Shown: in pieces, positions 14,752-22,036 of the stretch | Numbering within the stretch: the first letter of the stretch is position 1 | How the letters are laid out: each line of letters opens with the position of its first letter | Source: a virus | DNA: 63,668 nt | IMG/VR virus record: IMGVR_UViG_3300049432_000050 | Location: 1 to 63,668 of that record | Strand: one strand, 5' to 3' | Position numbers and translations under genes: made by a program | Notes under the pieces: model-generated | What the model was told of the DNA's origin: nothing | The model's input: only the letters and a program-made list of their open reading frames with translations | Database searches by the model: none

Positions 14752-14981
14752 GCGCCGAGGCGAAGTGGAGCGACCTGTCCAAGCGCGAGAAGCTGGACCT
14801 GATGTGCGCGATGGTTAGCCCGGCCGTGAAGGCCCGCGTCAAGCATTTCTTTCGCGGGCGGGCGATGACCGATCCACAGTACGTGATGAACGTCGTCCTG
14901 CGGGAGTCGTGGCGCGAGCAGCACGGCGACACGGCGGAGTGGGATCGTGTCGCGGCAGCGGCCGGGACCGTGATTCGATGA
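14748..14981 (+). CDS. Hypothetical helical protein, 77 aa
   Basis: A charged helical protein (WSDLSKREKLDLMCAMV) with a basic middle (KARVKHFFRGR). It is coupled to the secreted metalloprotease-like gene by ATGA. No family is recognised. Confidence 0.55.
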   Translation: MSAEAKWSDLSKREKLDLMCAMVSPAVKARVKHFFRGRAMTDPQYVMNVVLRESWREQHGDTAEWDRVAAAAGTVIR

Positions 14982-15460
14982 CCGGCTCGGCCTGCCTGCT
15001 CGCCCTGCTGGCCGCGCTGATGGTGCCCGCGATGGCTGGCGCGTTCCCCGTCACGCAGGATCTTACGGTCGCACGAGCCGTGCTGCCCGCGGGGCACCCG
15101 TGCAAGACGACGGTCGCGATCCAGCCGCGCCCGGATCTGCCGGGGCTCGCCGCGGCACCGATTGGTGTCTTGACCGCGCAAGGCTGGATGCAGCGCCTTG
15201 CGGACGGCCGCCTCGAGCCCTTGGACTGCGTCGTCCGCGTGAACCCCGCCGAGTGGGCTCGCCTGACGGCGTGTGGCCGGCGTCGCGCGCTCAAGCATGA
15301 GGTGATGCACATGGGCGGCCACGAGCACAGCGAGGGCGGGATCATGGCCGCGACGCCGCAGGCTCGTGCCCGGGTCGCGGTGCCGGGTTGCCCGGTCGCG
15401 CGGCGGCATCGTGCGCGGCGGTTGCGTGGCCCGATGTTCGACAGTTGGGGGCAACGATGA
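14978..15460 (+). CDS. Secreted metzincin-like zinc protease
   Basis: 160 residues. An N-terminal signal peptide (about 1-22, ending AGA) is followed by a small domain with two cysteines. Near residue 109 is HEVMHMGGHEHSEGGIM, an exact HExxHxxGxxH zinc-binding signature followed by a Gly-Ile-Met that resembles the metzincin Met-turn. The His ligands and catalytic Glu are all present. The domain is shorter than bacterial matrixins (about 160 residues of catalytic domain), so it is minimal. It would act outside the cytoplasm, perhaps on host surface proteins. It lies between early small genes and rusA. Confidence 0.7.
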   Translation: MTGSACLLALLAALMVPAMAGAFPVTQDLTVARAVLPAGHPCKTTVAIQPRPDLPGLAAAPIGVLTAQGWMQRLADGRLEPLDCVVRVNPAEWARLTACGRRRALKHEVMHMGGHEHSEGGIMAATPQARARVAVPGCPVARRHRARRLRGPMFDSWGQR

Positions 15461-15843
15461 CCACCGCGGCGGACCTGGTCGTCTGCGACCTCACGCTGAC
15501 CGGCGAACCCGTCGTGAAGGGTCGCCCGCGCATGGGTCGCGGAAGGACGTACACCCCAGCGGCGACGGTCGCGGCGGAGGAAGCGATCCGCTGGCAGCTG
15601 CGCGCCGCCGGCGTGCGGCCGGTCGCGGACGATCCGCTGGAGGTGCTGCTGCGGTTCCGCTGCTCCGGCCACCGCCGCCGCGATATCGACAATCTCTGCA
15701 AGCTGGCTCTCGATGCCTGTAACGGGTTCGCATGGGTGGACGATTCGCAGGTCGTGCATCTCGACGTGTGGCTGGAGCGCCAGTCGACGAGGCCGGGGAC
15801 GGATCTGCGCATCACGCGCTACGTCGAGGGGACACTGCGATGA
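15457..15843 (+). CDS. rusA: RusA-family Holliday junction resolvase
   Basis: 128 residues. GEPVVKGRPRMGRGRTYTP near residue 16 is the RusA opening motif. DIDNLCKLALDA and WVDDSQV supply the catalytic aspartates and Lys. RusA proteins are dimers that resolve branched DNA, which phages need before packaging. It is coupled to the protease-like gene by ATGA. A second, more distant RusA-like gene lies at 52672. Confidence 0.85.
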   Translation: MTTAADLVVCDLTLTGEPVVKGRPRMGRGRTYTPAATVAAEEAIRWQLRAAGVRPVADDPLEVLLRFRCSGHRRRDIDNLCKLALDACNGFAWVDDSQVVHLDVWLERQSTRPGTDLRITRYVEGTLR

Positions 15844-16067
15844 CCGGCGAGGAGCTGTACGCGCAGTGGCGCACGTACATGGGCGGGGGCGACGAGGCGT
15901 GGTCGACGCTCCAGTCCGAAGTGCGGGCATCATGGGATCTCCTCGCCGCTTGGGTCACGAAGGAGCGCCAGGCGTGCGCGGCGGATGCGCTGCGAGCACT
16001 TGCCGATGCCATGCAGGACGCCTGGGAGCGAAGGGAGCAACGGCGATGTCACCCGTCCACGACATGA
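15840..16067 (+). CDS. Hypothetical helical protein, 75 aa
   Basis: A tryptophan-rich helical protein (YAQWRTYMGGGDEAW, SWDLLAAWVTKERQ) ending in a polar tail. It overlaps rusA by 4 bp and the next gene by 22 bp. No family. Confidence 0.55.
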   Translation: MTGEELYAQWRTYMGGGDEAWSTLQSEVRASWDLLAAWVTKERQACAADALRALADAMQDAWERREQRRCHPSTT

Positions 16068-16582
16068 CGAAGGCAGCGCGCAGCATCGTCGGCAAGCCCG
16101 CGACCGGAACGGCGGCGACGTGCGCCGAGTGCGGGTATGGGACGGTCAGCCTCGGCGGGGACGTGCCGCTGGTCGTCCATTCCGCGCGGTGCCCGCGGGT
16201 GCTCGCCGGTCAGCGCGACGGCTTGCCTTTGCCGCCCTTCGTTGCGTGTCGGCTGACGTCGTGTAAGCGGGTGCTCGATCCGGCGCGCGTGGCGAACGGC
16301 GCTACGGCGTGCAACGAGCGCCACAAGACCGCGGCGTGGAAGATCGAACGCCGGTACGGCCGCCATGACGCGCAGGGCCGGGGCGGGCGTGCGAACGGCT
16401 CACAGCGACCCGCTAAGCCAAGCGGGCTACAAGTGGCATACGGCCGCGCGTACGAGGAGCTGCATGCTCGCCTGTGGCACTTCCCGGACGGCGAGGCCTT
16501 GATCAAGGAAGCGTTGCGGGCCGCGTTGTCTGAGCGGCAGCGCGCACAACTCGAAGCGAGAGAACGGAGCAACGATGCCTGA
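16046..16582 (+). CDS. Zinc-ribbon protein, 178 aa
   Basis: CAECGYGTVS and a later HSARCP form one probable zinc site, and CRLTSCKR...CNERH a second. The rest is basic and helical. This suggests a DNA- or RNA-binding protein. The start at ATG 16046 follows an AAGGGAGC site. Confidence 0.6.
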   Translation: MSPVHDMTKAARSIVGKPATGTAATCAECGYGTVSLGGDVPLVVHSARCPRVLAGQRDGLPLPPFVACRLTSCKRVLDPARVANGATACNERHKTAAWKIERRYGRHDAQGRGGRANGSQRPAKPSGLQVAYGRAYEELHARLWHFPDGEALIKEALRAALSERQRAQLEARERSNDA

Positions 16583-16718
16583 CCCGATGTGCTGGAGGCC
16601 GGCCGGGATCTTTCGGTCGCGCGGGGAGCCGTGGGAGTCACGGGACCGATCGACGCAGGAGGACGCTCAGAAGACGCAGGACGTGATGCTCTCTCGGCGT
16701 GGAGGCGACCATGCCTGA
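16575..16718 (+). CDS. Hypothetical protein, 47 aa
   Basis: A short polar, Arg/Asp-rich peptide that overlaps both neighbours by 8 bp. No motif. Support comes from the overlaps and the lack of another frame here. Confidence 0.45.
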   Translation: MPDPMCWRPAGIFRSRGEPWESRDRSTQEDAQKTQDVMLSRRGGDHA

Positions 16719-16917
16719 CGTCTGCGCGTGCGGCCATCCCGCCGAAGCACACGGGCTAGTAGCCGGCTTCACGTGCTCACCCGACGTCACGATCGACGGG
16801 GCTACATCGGTGCCCGATGTGTGGGTGTGCGAGGGCGCTCGGCTGGTCGCCGTGACCGAGGATGCGTCCCCGTGGGATTGCGTGTGTGGCTGCGTGCTGC
16901 TCGAGGACCCGCGATGA
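16711..16917 (+). CDS. Small zinc-binding protein, 68 aa
   Basis: CACGHPAEAH at the start and CVCGC near the end are the probable ligands. The ATG at 16711 is preferred because GGAGGCG lies 6 nt upstream. Confidence 0.55.
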   Translation: MPDVCACGHPAEAHGLVAGFTCSPDVTIDGATSVPDVWVCEGARLVAVTEDASPWDCVCGCVLLEDPR

Positions 16918-17129
16918 CCGCGCCGCTTGAGGCCGAGCCGCAGACGGTGCGCGTCCAGGTCGACGTGTCCGGACTCCCCGCCGTCATGGCGTTGGCACGC
17001 GCGGCACGTGACGTGATCGACCACGCCGAGCCCGGGCAGGACGGCGCGACGTGGCCGCTCGTGCGTCCCGCTGACCTCCGAGCGCTCGAGGGCGCCGTCG
17101 CACCGATCTTCCCGGGGCCGAGCGCATGA
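16914..17129 (+). CDS. Hypothetical protein, 71 aa
   Basis: An N-terminal strand (VRVQVDVSGL) and a following Ala-rich helix. It is coupled on both sides by 4-bp overlaps. No family. Confidence 0.55.
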   Translation: MTAPLEAEPQTVRVQVDVSGLPAVMALARAARDVIDHAEPGQDGATWPLVRPADLRALEGAVAPIFPGPSA

Positions 17130-17374
17130 CGGATGTCCTCTGCAGCGACGGCAAGGGCGGCGGTTGCGGCAAGCCCGTCACGGGCCCGCGGGCGAGCGCG
17201 CACGGCCCGATCGACCCCGCGAAGTTCGTGCAGAACGGCGACTTCGATCTGCTCCTCAAGCAGGCCGGCTACAAGCCGAACGAGGCGTACGGCACGGGCG
17301 GGTCATGGTCGCCTCCGTTGCTGATGCACTTGGACTGCGCGCGAGCGGCAGGCATAGAGGTGCCGGATGTCTAG
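17126..17374 (+). CDS. Small cysteine-containing protein, 82 aa
   Basis: CSDGKGGGCGKPV and a later CARAAG may bind zinc. The middle is polar with several Tyr and Trp residues. It is coupled to the preceding gene by ATGA. Confidence 0.55.
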   Translation: MTDVLCSDGKGGGCGKPVTGPRASAHGPIDPAKFVQNGDFDLLLKQAGYKPNEAYGTGGSWSPPLLMHLDCARAAGIEVPDV

Positions 17375-17612
17375 CCGACCAGTTGGCGCGCCGGCGACGT
17401 GGGACACCGACCGGGAGCGATGTCCCGGCAAGACGTGCGAGGGACCATGCCCGCGCTCGGGCTGCTTGTGCGCGCCGTGCGCGTGCAGCGTGTGCACGAC
17501 CCGGACCGGCCGGGCGCTGCGGCAACGCACCCCGCTCCGGGCCCGCACTGACGTGGCGATCCTGGAGCGCCTGTTTGACCCGGAGCCCACACCGATCCGC
17601 GACCGCACCTGA
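17367..17612 (+). CDS. Cysteine-rich protein, 81 aa
   Basis: Eight cysteines fall in residues about 19-43 (CPGKTCEGPCPRSGCLCAPC pattern), enough for two zinc ions. The rest is basic. It is the last gene before a terminator hairpin. Confidence 0.55.
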   Translation: MSSRPVGAPATWDTDRERCPGKTCEGPCPRSGCLCAPCACSVCTTRTGRALRQRTPLRARTDVAILERLFDPEPTPIRDRT

Positions 17613-17762
17613 CCGCGGCGGCAACGATGATGCCCACACCACACACGAGGAACGAGGGGACCCGCATATGCCGCACACCGATCGCCGTGCCGGCGCGTAG
17701 CATCCCTGGTGCCGTATGCCACCGCCGTCGGGTCGCAAGCCCCCCGCCTCCGGCCCGACACA

Positions 17763-17797
17763 TGCGAGCGCCCGGCCCTGCCCGCCGGGCGCTCGCA
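17763..17797 (+). terminator. Terminator of the long early operon
   Basis: TGCGAGCGCCCGG (17763-17775) pairs perfectly with CCGGGCGCTCGCA (17785-17797) around a 9-nt loop. It ends the gene string that began at 7431. The remaining 150 bp before it hold only a 10-codon frame and nothing I can support as a gene. Confidence 0.75.
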
Positions 17798-17814
17798 ACA
17801 CTCCCAGCCACCGG

Positions 17815-17820
17815 TAGCCT
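17815..17820 (+). promoter_or_regulatory. -10-like box TAGCCT for a leaderless start
   Basis: TAGCCT ends exactly 6 nt before the ATG at 17827, and no Shine-Dalgarno sequence is present. The same spacing is seen at 897, 61167 and 61218. Confidence 0.4.
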
Positions 17821-17826
17821 GTGCGC

Positions 17827-18012
17827 ATGACCGTCGCCGGTGACCAAGACCTCGCACTAGCCGCGCTCGCCGGCCAGCATCCTGTTGCGTTCTTCGGGAC
17901 GCTGACGGAGCTCATCGAGCTTGCCGGGGCGGCTGCGATCGTGCATGACGACCTGCATGTCCACGGGACCGTGATCCCCGCCGCGACGGATCGCGGCGAC
18001 GACATCGGCTAG
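17827..18012 (+). CDS. Hypothetical protein, 61 aa
   Basis: A short helical protein with a His/Asp-rich strand (IVHDDLHVHG). It has no ribosome-binding site and is probably translated from a leaderless mRNA. A minus-strand frame (17857 to about 18120) with a hydrophobic N-terminus covers the same DNA, so the coding strand here is not certain. Confidence 0.45.
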   Translation: MTVAGDQDLALAALAGQHPVAFFGTLTELIELAGAAAIVHDDLHVHGTVIPAATDRGDDIG

Positions 18013-18159
18013 GTCCGGTAGGGTGCGCGCCACGCCAATTGCCAACGAAGGGGCAGCGGCGGTGATGATCGTGGAGGCCAGAGGCACGATCCAGCCGAAG
18101 ACGTGGAGTGCCGTGAGCACAAGCGTCTGGTGATCTGGACAGGGCGACCGGAGCCCAGT

Positions 18160-18169
18160 TGACCGGTCA
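18160..18169. promoter_or_regulatory. Perfect 10-bp palindrome in the 18013-18290 gap
   Basis: TGACCGGTCA lies in a 278-bp gap that otherwise holds a terminator hairpin, a 22-codon plus-strand frame near 18065 and the upstream end of a possible antisense gene. It may be an operator. Confidence 0.35.
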
Positions 18170-18211
18170 GCGCCAAGACGATCGGAGCCGTAGCCCCCGC
18201 CTGCCGGAAGT

Positions 18212-18242
18212 GCATGCGCCCCGCTCACGGCGGGGCGCATGC
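18212..18242. terminator. Perfect 13-bp hairpin
   Basis: GCATGCGCCCCGC and GCGGGGCGCATGC flank a 5-nt loop. It lies between 17827-18012 and the next rightward gene and can terminate in either direction. Confidence 0.7.
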
Positions 18243-18276
18243 TGTACCGGGGCACGCCTCGCGCCGCCGGGTCGCC

Positions 18277-18282
18277 TACCCT
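18277..18282 (+). promoter_or_regulatory. -10-like box TACCCT
   Basis: The box ends 8 nt before the ATG at 18291, giving another candidate leaderless start. No -35 box is evident. Confidence 0.35.
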
Positions 18283-18290
18283 TGCGGGGC

Positions 18291-18692
18291 ATGAGCACCG
18301 TCACGGACGCGCCACTGAACCGGGTGCAGTGGCCGAGACTCAGCACCTGCAGTAGGTGCGCTGCGGAGATCCTGATCGCGTTGGCCGCGGACCGCCGCAC
18401 CAGTCTGATCCTGGACGCGTGGCCGGTGATCGTTGGCGTCGACACATGCCCGACCTGTCAGGGCCGTGGCCGGCGCGGCACACCCGACGACCCGCGCACC
18501 AGGCATCACAAGCTGACCGATGACGCGCTGGCGACGTGCCCGAAGTGCGGCGGCAGTGGGAAGACGGGCGAGGCGTTGACGAGAGAGCACGTCGTGATGA
18601 GCCACGACGGGATCGCGCGCCGCTGGCAACAGCTGGGCGGCCCGTGGAGCTCCGCGTATCGCGTGCATACGTGCGCGGGAGCGGACGCATGA
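18291..18692 (+). CDS. DnaJ-type zinc-finger protein, 133 aa
   Basis: CPTCQGRGRRG and CPKCGGSGKTG are CxxCxGxG repeats typical of the DnaJ central domain. An earlier CSRC provides further ligands. There is no J domain, so it is not a co-chaperone by itself; such stand-alone fingers often bind unfolded protein or nucleic acid. It is coupled to the transglycosylase-like gene by ATGA. Confidence 0.65.
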   Translation: MSTVTDAPLNRVQWPRLSTCSRCAAEILIALAADRRTSLILDAWPVIVGVDTCPTCQGRGRRGTPDDPRTRHHKLTDDALATCPKCGGSGKTGEALTREHVVMSHDGIARRWQQLGGPWSSAYRVHTCAGADA

Positions 18693-19054
18693 GCGCGCTT
18701 GTGGTCGCAGCCGCTCTGTTCCTGCCGGGGCAGCCGGTGAAGGCGCCACGCCCGCCGTGCTGGCGCCGCGTGTGCCGCGAGCGCGTCGAGATGCGGACCT
18801 ACAAGCGCAGGCCGATGCCGTGGTGCACGTGGGGCCCGGAGTCGGGCGCGTGGCGTCCTGAGTGGTCGCTCGCGCGGTACAGGCAGCCGAACATCTCGGG
18901 TGGCACGGGCGGCGGGAAGTTCCAGATCCTCACGGGCACGTGGTGGGCGCATGGCGGCTGGGGCCTGCCGCAGTTCGCGCGCCCAGTCGTGCAGGAACGC
19001 GTCGCGCGACGCGTCAAGGGGTCGCAGGGCCTCGGCGCCTGGGTGAACTGCTGA
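18689..19054 (+). CDS. Secreted Rpf/transglycosylase-like protein
   Basis: 121 residues. An N-terminal signal or anchor (about 1-17) is followed by a Cys-containing linker and a lysozyme-like domain. The domain has PESGAWRPEW with the expected catalytic Glu, SGGTGGGKFQILTGTWW as the substrate-groove segment, QERVARRV and a final QGLGAWVNC. This order matches resuscitation-promoting-factor transglycosylases, although it lacks their accessory domains. It would cleave peptidoglycan glycan strands outside the membrane, perhaps for lysis or superinfection control. Confidence 0.7.
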   Translation: MSALVVAAALFLPGQPVKAPRPPCWRRVCRERVEMRTYKRRPMPWCTWGPESGAWRPEWSLARYRQPNISGGTGGGKFQILTGTWWAHGGWGLPQFARPVVQERVARRVKGSQGLGAWVNC

Positions 19055-19070
19055 TGATCGGGCCACAGGC

Positions 19071-19649
19071 GTGATCCGCCGCTTCCCGATTGATCACAAG
19101 CGCCCGTGGATCGCCGGGACCGTCGTGCGGCGCGCGATCCCACGCGTCCACGGCACCCCGCTCGTGCGTGTCCTGAGCGTCCGTGAGCAGCAGCTACGCA
19201 CCGTCAGCCACAAGGATGCGCTCAACGAGGACTTTCAGGGCAAGCGCGCCCGCGTGGCCTTCCAGCTCGACTGGGTACGCCGCCACGACAAGCACTGGTG
19301 CCGCCGTCATCCCTGCGCGTCGGACGCGCAGCTGATGGAACGGTGGCGCGCCCGGCACGCGACGCGCACCGTGCACGTCGTCACGCTCGAGCTCATCCGC
19401 ATCGACCGGGAGCGGTTTCTGGCGCATCAGCGGCCGTTGTCGGGTCACACGACGGGCGGAAACGGCCAGTATGCCGCGGTCGCATCGATCGACAGGTTGC
19501 CCGTCGCAGCGTTGTCGGACGATGACGTACGCGAGGCGCGGCTTGCCGGCGCGCGGGTTAGGCAGGAGCGCTCAGAACGCCAGCGGGCAGAGGTCGCGCT
19601 TGTGCGCGCGGACCGTGGCAGGTTGCAACGCCGCCGTCACGCTGGCTAG
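19071..19649 (+). CDS. ASCH/PUA-like protein, 192 aa
   Basis: The N-terminal half (VRVLSVREQQLRTVSHKDA, then FQLDWVRRHDKHW) follows the spacing of ASCH domains, which bind modified nucleotides or RNA. The C-terminal 50 residues are a highly basic helix. It starts at GTG 17 nt after the transglycosylase-like gene. The family assignment is by eye. Confidence 0.45.
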   Translation: MIRRFPIDHKRPWIAGTVVRRAIPRVHGTPLVRVLSVREQQLRTVSHKDALNEDFQGKRARVAFQLDWVRRHDKHWCRRHPCASDAQLMERWRARHATRTVHVVTLELIRIDRERFLAHQRPLSGHTTGGNGQYAAVASIDRLPVAALSDDDVREARLAGARVRQERSERQRAEVALVRADRGRLQRRRHAG

Positions 19650-19652
19650 TCT
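19623..19652 (+). promoter_or_regulatory. Candidate promoter TTGCAA-N18-TAGTCT
   Basis: TTGCAA (19623-19628) and TAGTCT (19647-19652) are 18 bp apart and straddle the end of the ASCH-like gene. The next gene starts at 19773. The intervening DNA shows a GGGAAAGGAAAG purine tract and nothing else. Confidence 0.5.
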
Positions 19653-19772
19653 GTGGCCCGTATCAGCGGCGAGCAGCGACGGTCAACAGGGAAAGGAAAG
19701 CCCTACCGGCTGCGCAAATCTCGTTAGCCGAGCCACGCCCGCGATGGGCCCACACGCAGGATCGGAGCGCTC

Positions 19773-20048
19773 ATGGCCGACATCATCCTGAAGGCGATCA
19801 AGCCGGCGCTCAGCGACCTGCTCGACAAACTCAAGGCGCAGGCCCCGGCCGCGATCGACGCGCTCATCGCATGGCTCATCACCGTTCTGCCGGGCAGCGT
19901 CGACAAGCTCACCGCCGCGTTCCGCACGCTGTACTCGGACATCACGACACGGCTCGTGGCATGGCTTCCGTCCACGAAGGCGCCGCTCGTGGCGACCATC
20001 GACAAGGCGGTCGGGTTCATCAAGACGAAGGTCCTCGCAAAGCTGTAA
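19773..20048 (+). CDS. Hypothetical amphipathic protein, 91 aa
   Basis: Alternating amphipathic and hydrophobic helices (LIAWLITVLPG, TRLVAWLP, AVGFIKTKVLAKL) make it look membrane-active or apolipoprotein-like. It has no strict transmembrane helix. It stands alone between a promoter and the HNH gene. Confidence 0.5.
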   Translation: MADIILKAIKPALSDLLDKLKAQAPAAIDALIAWLITVLPGSVDKLTAAFRTLYSDITTRLVAWLPSTKAPLVATIDKAVGFIKTKVLAKL

Positions 20049-20065
20049 GAGCACCAGGAAAGGCG

Positions 20066-20116
20066 TAGACTGTTGGGAGCAACTAGAGGGCCCGCATCGC
20101 TGAGACGACCGGGCCC
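20066..20116 (+). promoter_or_regulatory. TAGACT box and 5'-UTR hairpin of an HNH gene
   Basis: TAGACT (20066-20071) is followed by an inverted repeat GGGCCCG (20088-20094) / CGGGCCC (20110-20116). GGAGGATCGA then sits directly before the ATG at 20142. The same order (box, hairpin, GGAGGATCGA) precedes the HNH gene at 36448. Confidence 0.45.
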
Positions 20117-20141
20117 CGGCACACGATCACTGGAGGATCGA

Positions 20142-20939
20142 ATGCAGGACGAGCCTACCGTTCCACCTGGCTACTGCGAATGTGGATGTGGCGAGAAAGC
20201 ATCGCTGGCAGCGCGCACGCGTACTGCCACCGGTCACGTCAAGGGGCAGCCAATGCGATTCAAGATTGGCCACCAGCGCTACAACAGCAACCCGCTAGCA
20301 GAGGGGCAGCGCTTTGGGCGTCTGACCGTGCAGGCGGATCATGCGAGACCGCGCTCGGCGGACCGTATCGGTGTGCGCTGCGATTGCGGAACGGTGAAAG
20401 AGGTTGCTCTGCACAACCTGCTGCACAACACCCGGTCGTGCGGTTGCCTGCGCGACGAGCAGTCAGGCGAGCGGTCCAGACAGACCATCGTGCACGGCCA
20501 CTGCCGCAACGGCAAGGCGACGCCGACCTACGATGCATGGAAGGCCATGCTGGGCCGCTGCTCTCAGCCGAAGACGAACGGCTACCACAACTACGGGGGT
20601 CGCGGGATCGTCGTGTGCGAGCGCTGGCGGTCGTTCCCCCCCTTCCTCGAAGACATGGGCGAGAGACCCGCTGGGCATTCACTCGACCGCATCGACGTCA
20701 ACGGCAACTACGAACCGGGGAACTGCCGATGGGCAACACCGGCAGAGCAGCAAGCAAACACCCGCCGAGCGCGAGGGCTGCCAAGCAACCCCACGGTCCG
20801 CGAACTGCTGGACGATGCGGGTGTTCCTGCCGTCGTCCATGGCGCACAGGGCGTTGATCGCCGTGCTGTAGCGACGCGCGTGGCCTACCTGCTCCAGCTG
20901 CTGGCTACGCACGGCATCCCAGTGGATGGGTCAGCATGA
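20142..20939 (+). CDS. HNH homing-type endonuclease
   Basis: 265 residues. An N-terminal CECGCGEKA zinc site and a middle DNA-binding module ([26 protein letters not shown]) precede the nuclease. That has [33 protein letters not shown] and EQQANTRRA, the usual HNH order with Asp and Asn in the second strand. A basic tail follows. These genes spread by cutting allelic sites. It sits with its own promoter just upstream of the packaging genes. Confidence 0.8.
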   Translation: MQDEPTVPPGYCECGCGEKASLAARTRTATGHVKGQPMRFKIGHQRYNSNPLAEGQRFGRLTVQADHARPRSADRIGVRCDCGTVKEVALHNLLHNTRSCGCLRDEQSGERSRQTIVHGHCRNGKATPTYDAWKAMLGRCSQPKTNGYHNYGGRGIVVCERWRSFPPFLEDMGERPAGHSLDRIDVNGNYEPGNCRWATPAEQQANTRRARGLPSNPTVRELLDDAGVPAVVHGAQGVDRRAVATRVAYLLQLLATHGIPVDGSA

Positions 20940-21265
20940 GAGCGGCGAAGGTCTGCAGCCACGTTGGACCAGACGGCTCGTGCGCCGAGCTCCAGCCCTG
21001 CCCAACGCACGCACCTCAGCCGTGGCAGGGCAGCACACGCCGGCAGCAGCTCCCGCCGGGCTGGTCGCACCGCATCGTTCCCCGCATCCTCAAGCGCGAC
21101 CCGGTGTGCACCGATGGCGTGGCGTGTGGCGGCCGCTCGCTTTCCACGGAGGTGCACCACACGCGCGGCCCGCATGACCACAGCGACGAGGCGCTGGCCG
21201 GTGTCTGCCACGACTGCCACGCCTACAGGACGGGGCAGCAGGCAGCCGAAGGGAGACGCGCATGA
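20936..21265 (+). CDS. HNH endonuclease of the packaging region
   Basis: 109 residues. [19 protein letters not shown], then [16 protein letters not shown], gives the compact HNH zinc fold with its catalytic His pair. Similar genes next to terminase genes are required for cos cleavage in HK97-like phages, so a packaging role is as likely as homing. It is coupled to the preceding HNH gene by ATGA. Confidence 0.8.
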   Translation: MRAAKVCSHVGPDGSCAELQPCPTHAPQPWQGSTRRQQLPPGWSHRIVPRILKRDPVCTDGVACGGRSLSTEVHHTRGPHDHSDEALAGVCHDCHAYRTGQQAAEGRRA

Positions 21266-21489
21266 CTGCGAACACGAGGCGCATCGGACCGCTAGAGGGC
21301 GGCACGCGGCCGTACCGACACTGGATGCTGCACCTCCCGGGCGGGATACGCGTGATGAGTACCCCGCTGACACTGATGCTGTACCGAGCGAACGCCGACG
21401 GCCACCTACGAGCCCTACCGTTCACGCAACGGTGCATGGTGGAACGCAAGCGGCAGACGCAGCAGGCAGCAGGCAGACGACGCGCATGA
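21262..21489 (+). CDS. Hypothetical basic protein, 75 aa
   Basis: A short beta-rich protein with a basic C-terminus (RKRQTQQAAGRRR). It is coupled on both sides. No family. Confidence 0.5.
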   Translation: MTANTRRIGPLEGGTRPYRHWMLHLPGGIRVMSTPLTLMLYRANADGHLRALPFTQRCMVERKRQTQQAAGRRRA

Positions 21490-21611
21490 GTCCCTTCCGG
21501 TCAGCGAAGCAGCGACGAGCCATGTTCGCCAAGGCACCCAAGGTCGCGAAGCGCTGGGCCAGACGGTACGGCAGCAAGCCACGCCCAAAGAAGGGCAAGG
21601 GCAAGTCGTGA
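21486..21611 (+). CDS. Small highly basic protein, 41 aa
   Basis: MSPFRSAKQRRAMFAKAP and a C-terminal PRPKKGKGKS make it strongly cationic. Similar peptides beginning PFRSxAQRR are widespread in actinophages near structural genes. It probably binds nucleic acid or a virion component; function unknown. Confidence 0.65.
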   Translation: MSPFRSAKQRRAMFAKAPKVAKRWARRYGSKPRPKKGKGKS

Positions 21612-21874
21612 GGGACATGTACGTAGATGTCGTGGCACAGATCAGGGCGACCCTGCCGGAATTCGCTCAGCGCAACGGCGTTGACCTGACGCCGAAAGTG
21701 ATGGACAACCTTGCGCACTGGGTGGCGGGCGCCGTCCCCAGCGGCACGTTCCGGGCATACTGCGTAGGGATCGGCGGAGACGGAGAAGAGGACATCGCCT
21801 GCGCTTGCCCCGGAGTCTGCCGATGCTGGATGCAGCTAACGCCCGACGAGACGAGAGACCTCCCGGAACGATGA
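21608..21874 (+). CDS. Hypothetical protein, 88 aa
   Basis: A helical N-terminal half and a C-terminal CACPGVCRC cluster able to bind zinc. It begins at GTG overlapping the previous stop. No family. Confidence 0.55.
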   Translation: MRDMYVDVVAQIRATLPEFAQRNGVDLTPKVMDNLAHWVAGAVPSGTFRAYCVGIGGDGEEDIACACPGVCRCWMQLTPDETRDLPER

Positions 21875-22014
21875 GCCTCGCCATGTTCTTCTACCTGACC
21901 GTCGCTCTCGTGTTCGCACTCGCACTCGCATGCACAGGCATGCCACGCCGCGCAGCCAAGACAACCGTTGTGCTCTGGCTCTTGCTGCTTGCTGTGCTGG
22001 GACTCATCGGATGA
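21871..22014 (+). CDS. Two-pass membrane peptide, 47 aa
   Basis: Two hydrophobic helices (about 4-20 and 30-46) are joined by GMPRRAAK. The start overlaps the upstream stop. Its sister at 22037 has the same plan and the shared core MPRR. Confidence 0.5.
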   Translation: MSLAMFFYLTVALVFALALACTGMPRRAAKTTVVLWLLLLAVLGLIG

Positions 22015-22036
22015 CCGCGGCCATGACCCGTCGCGC

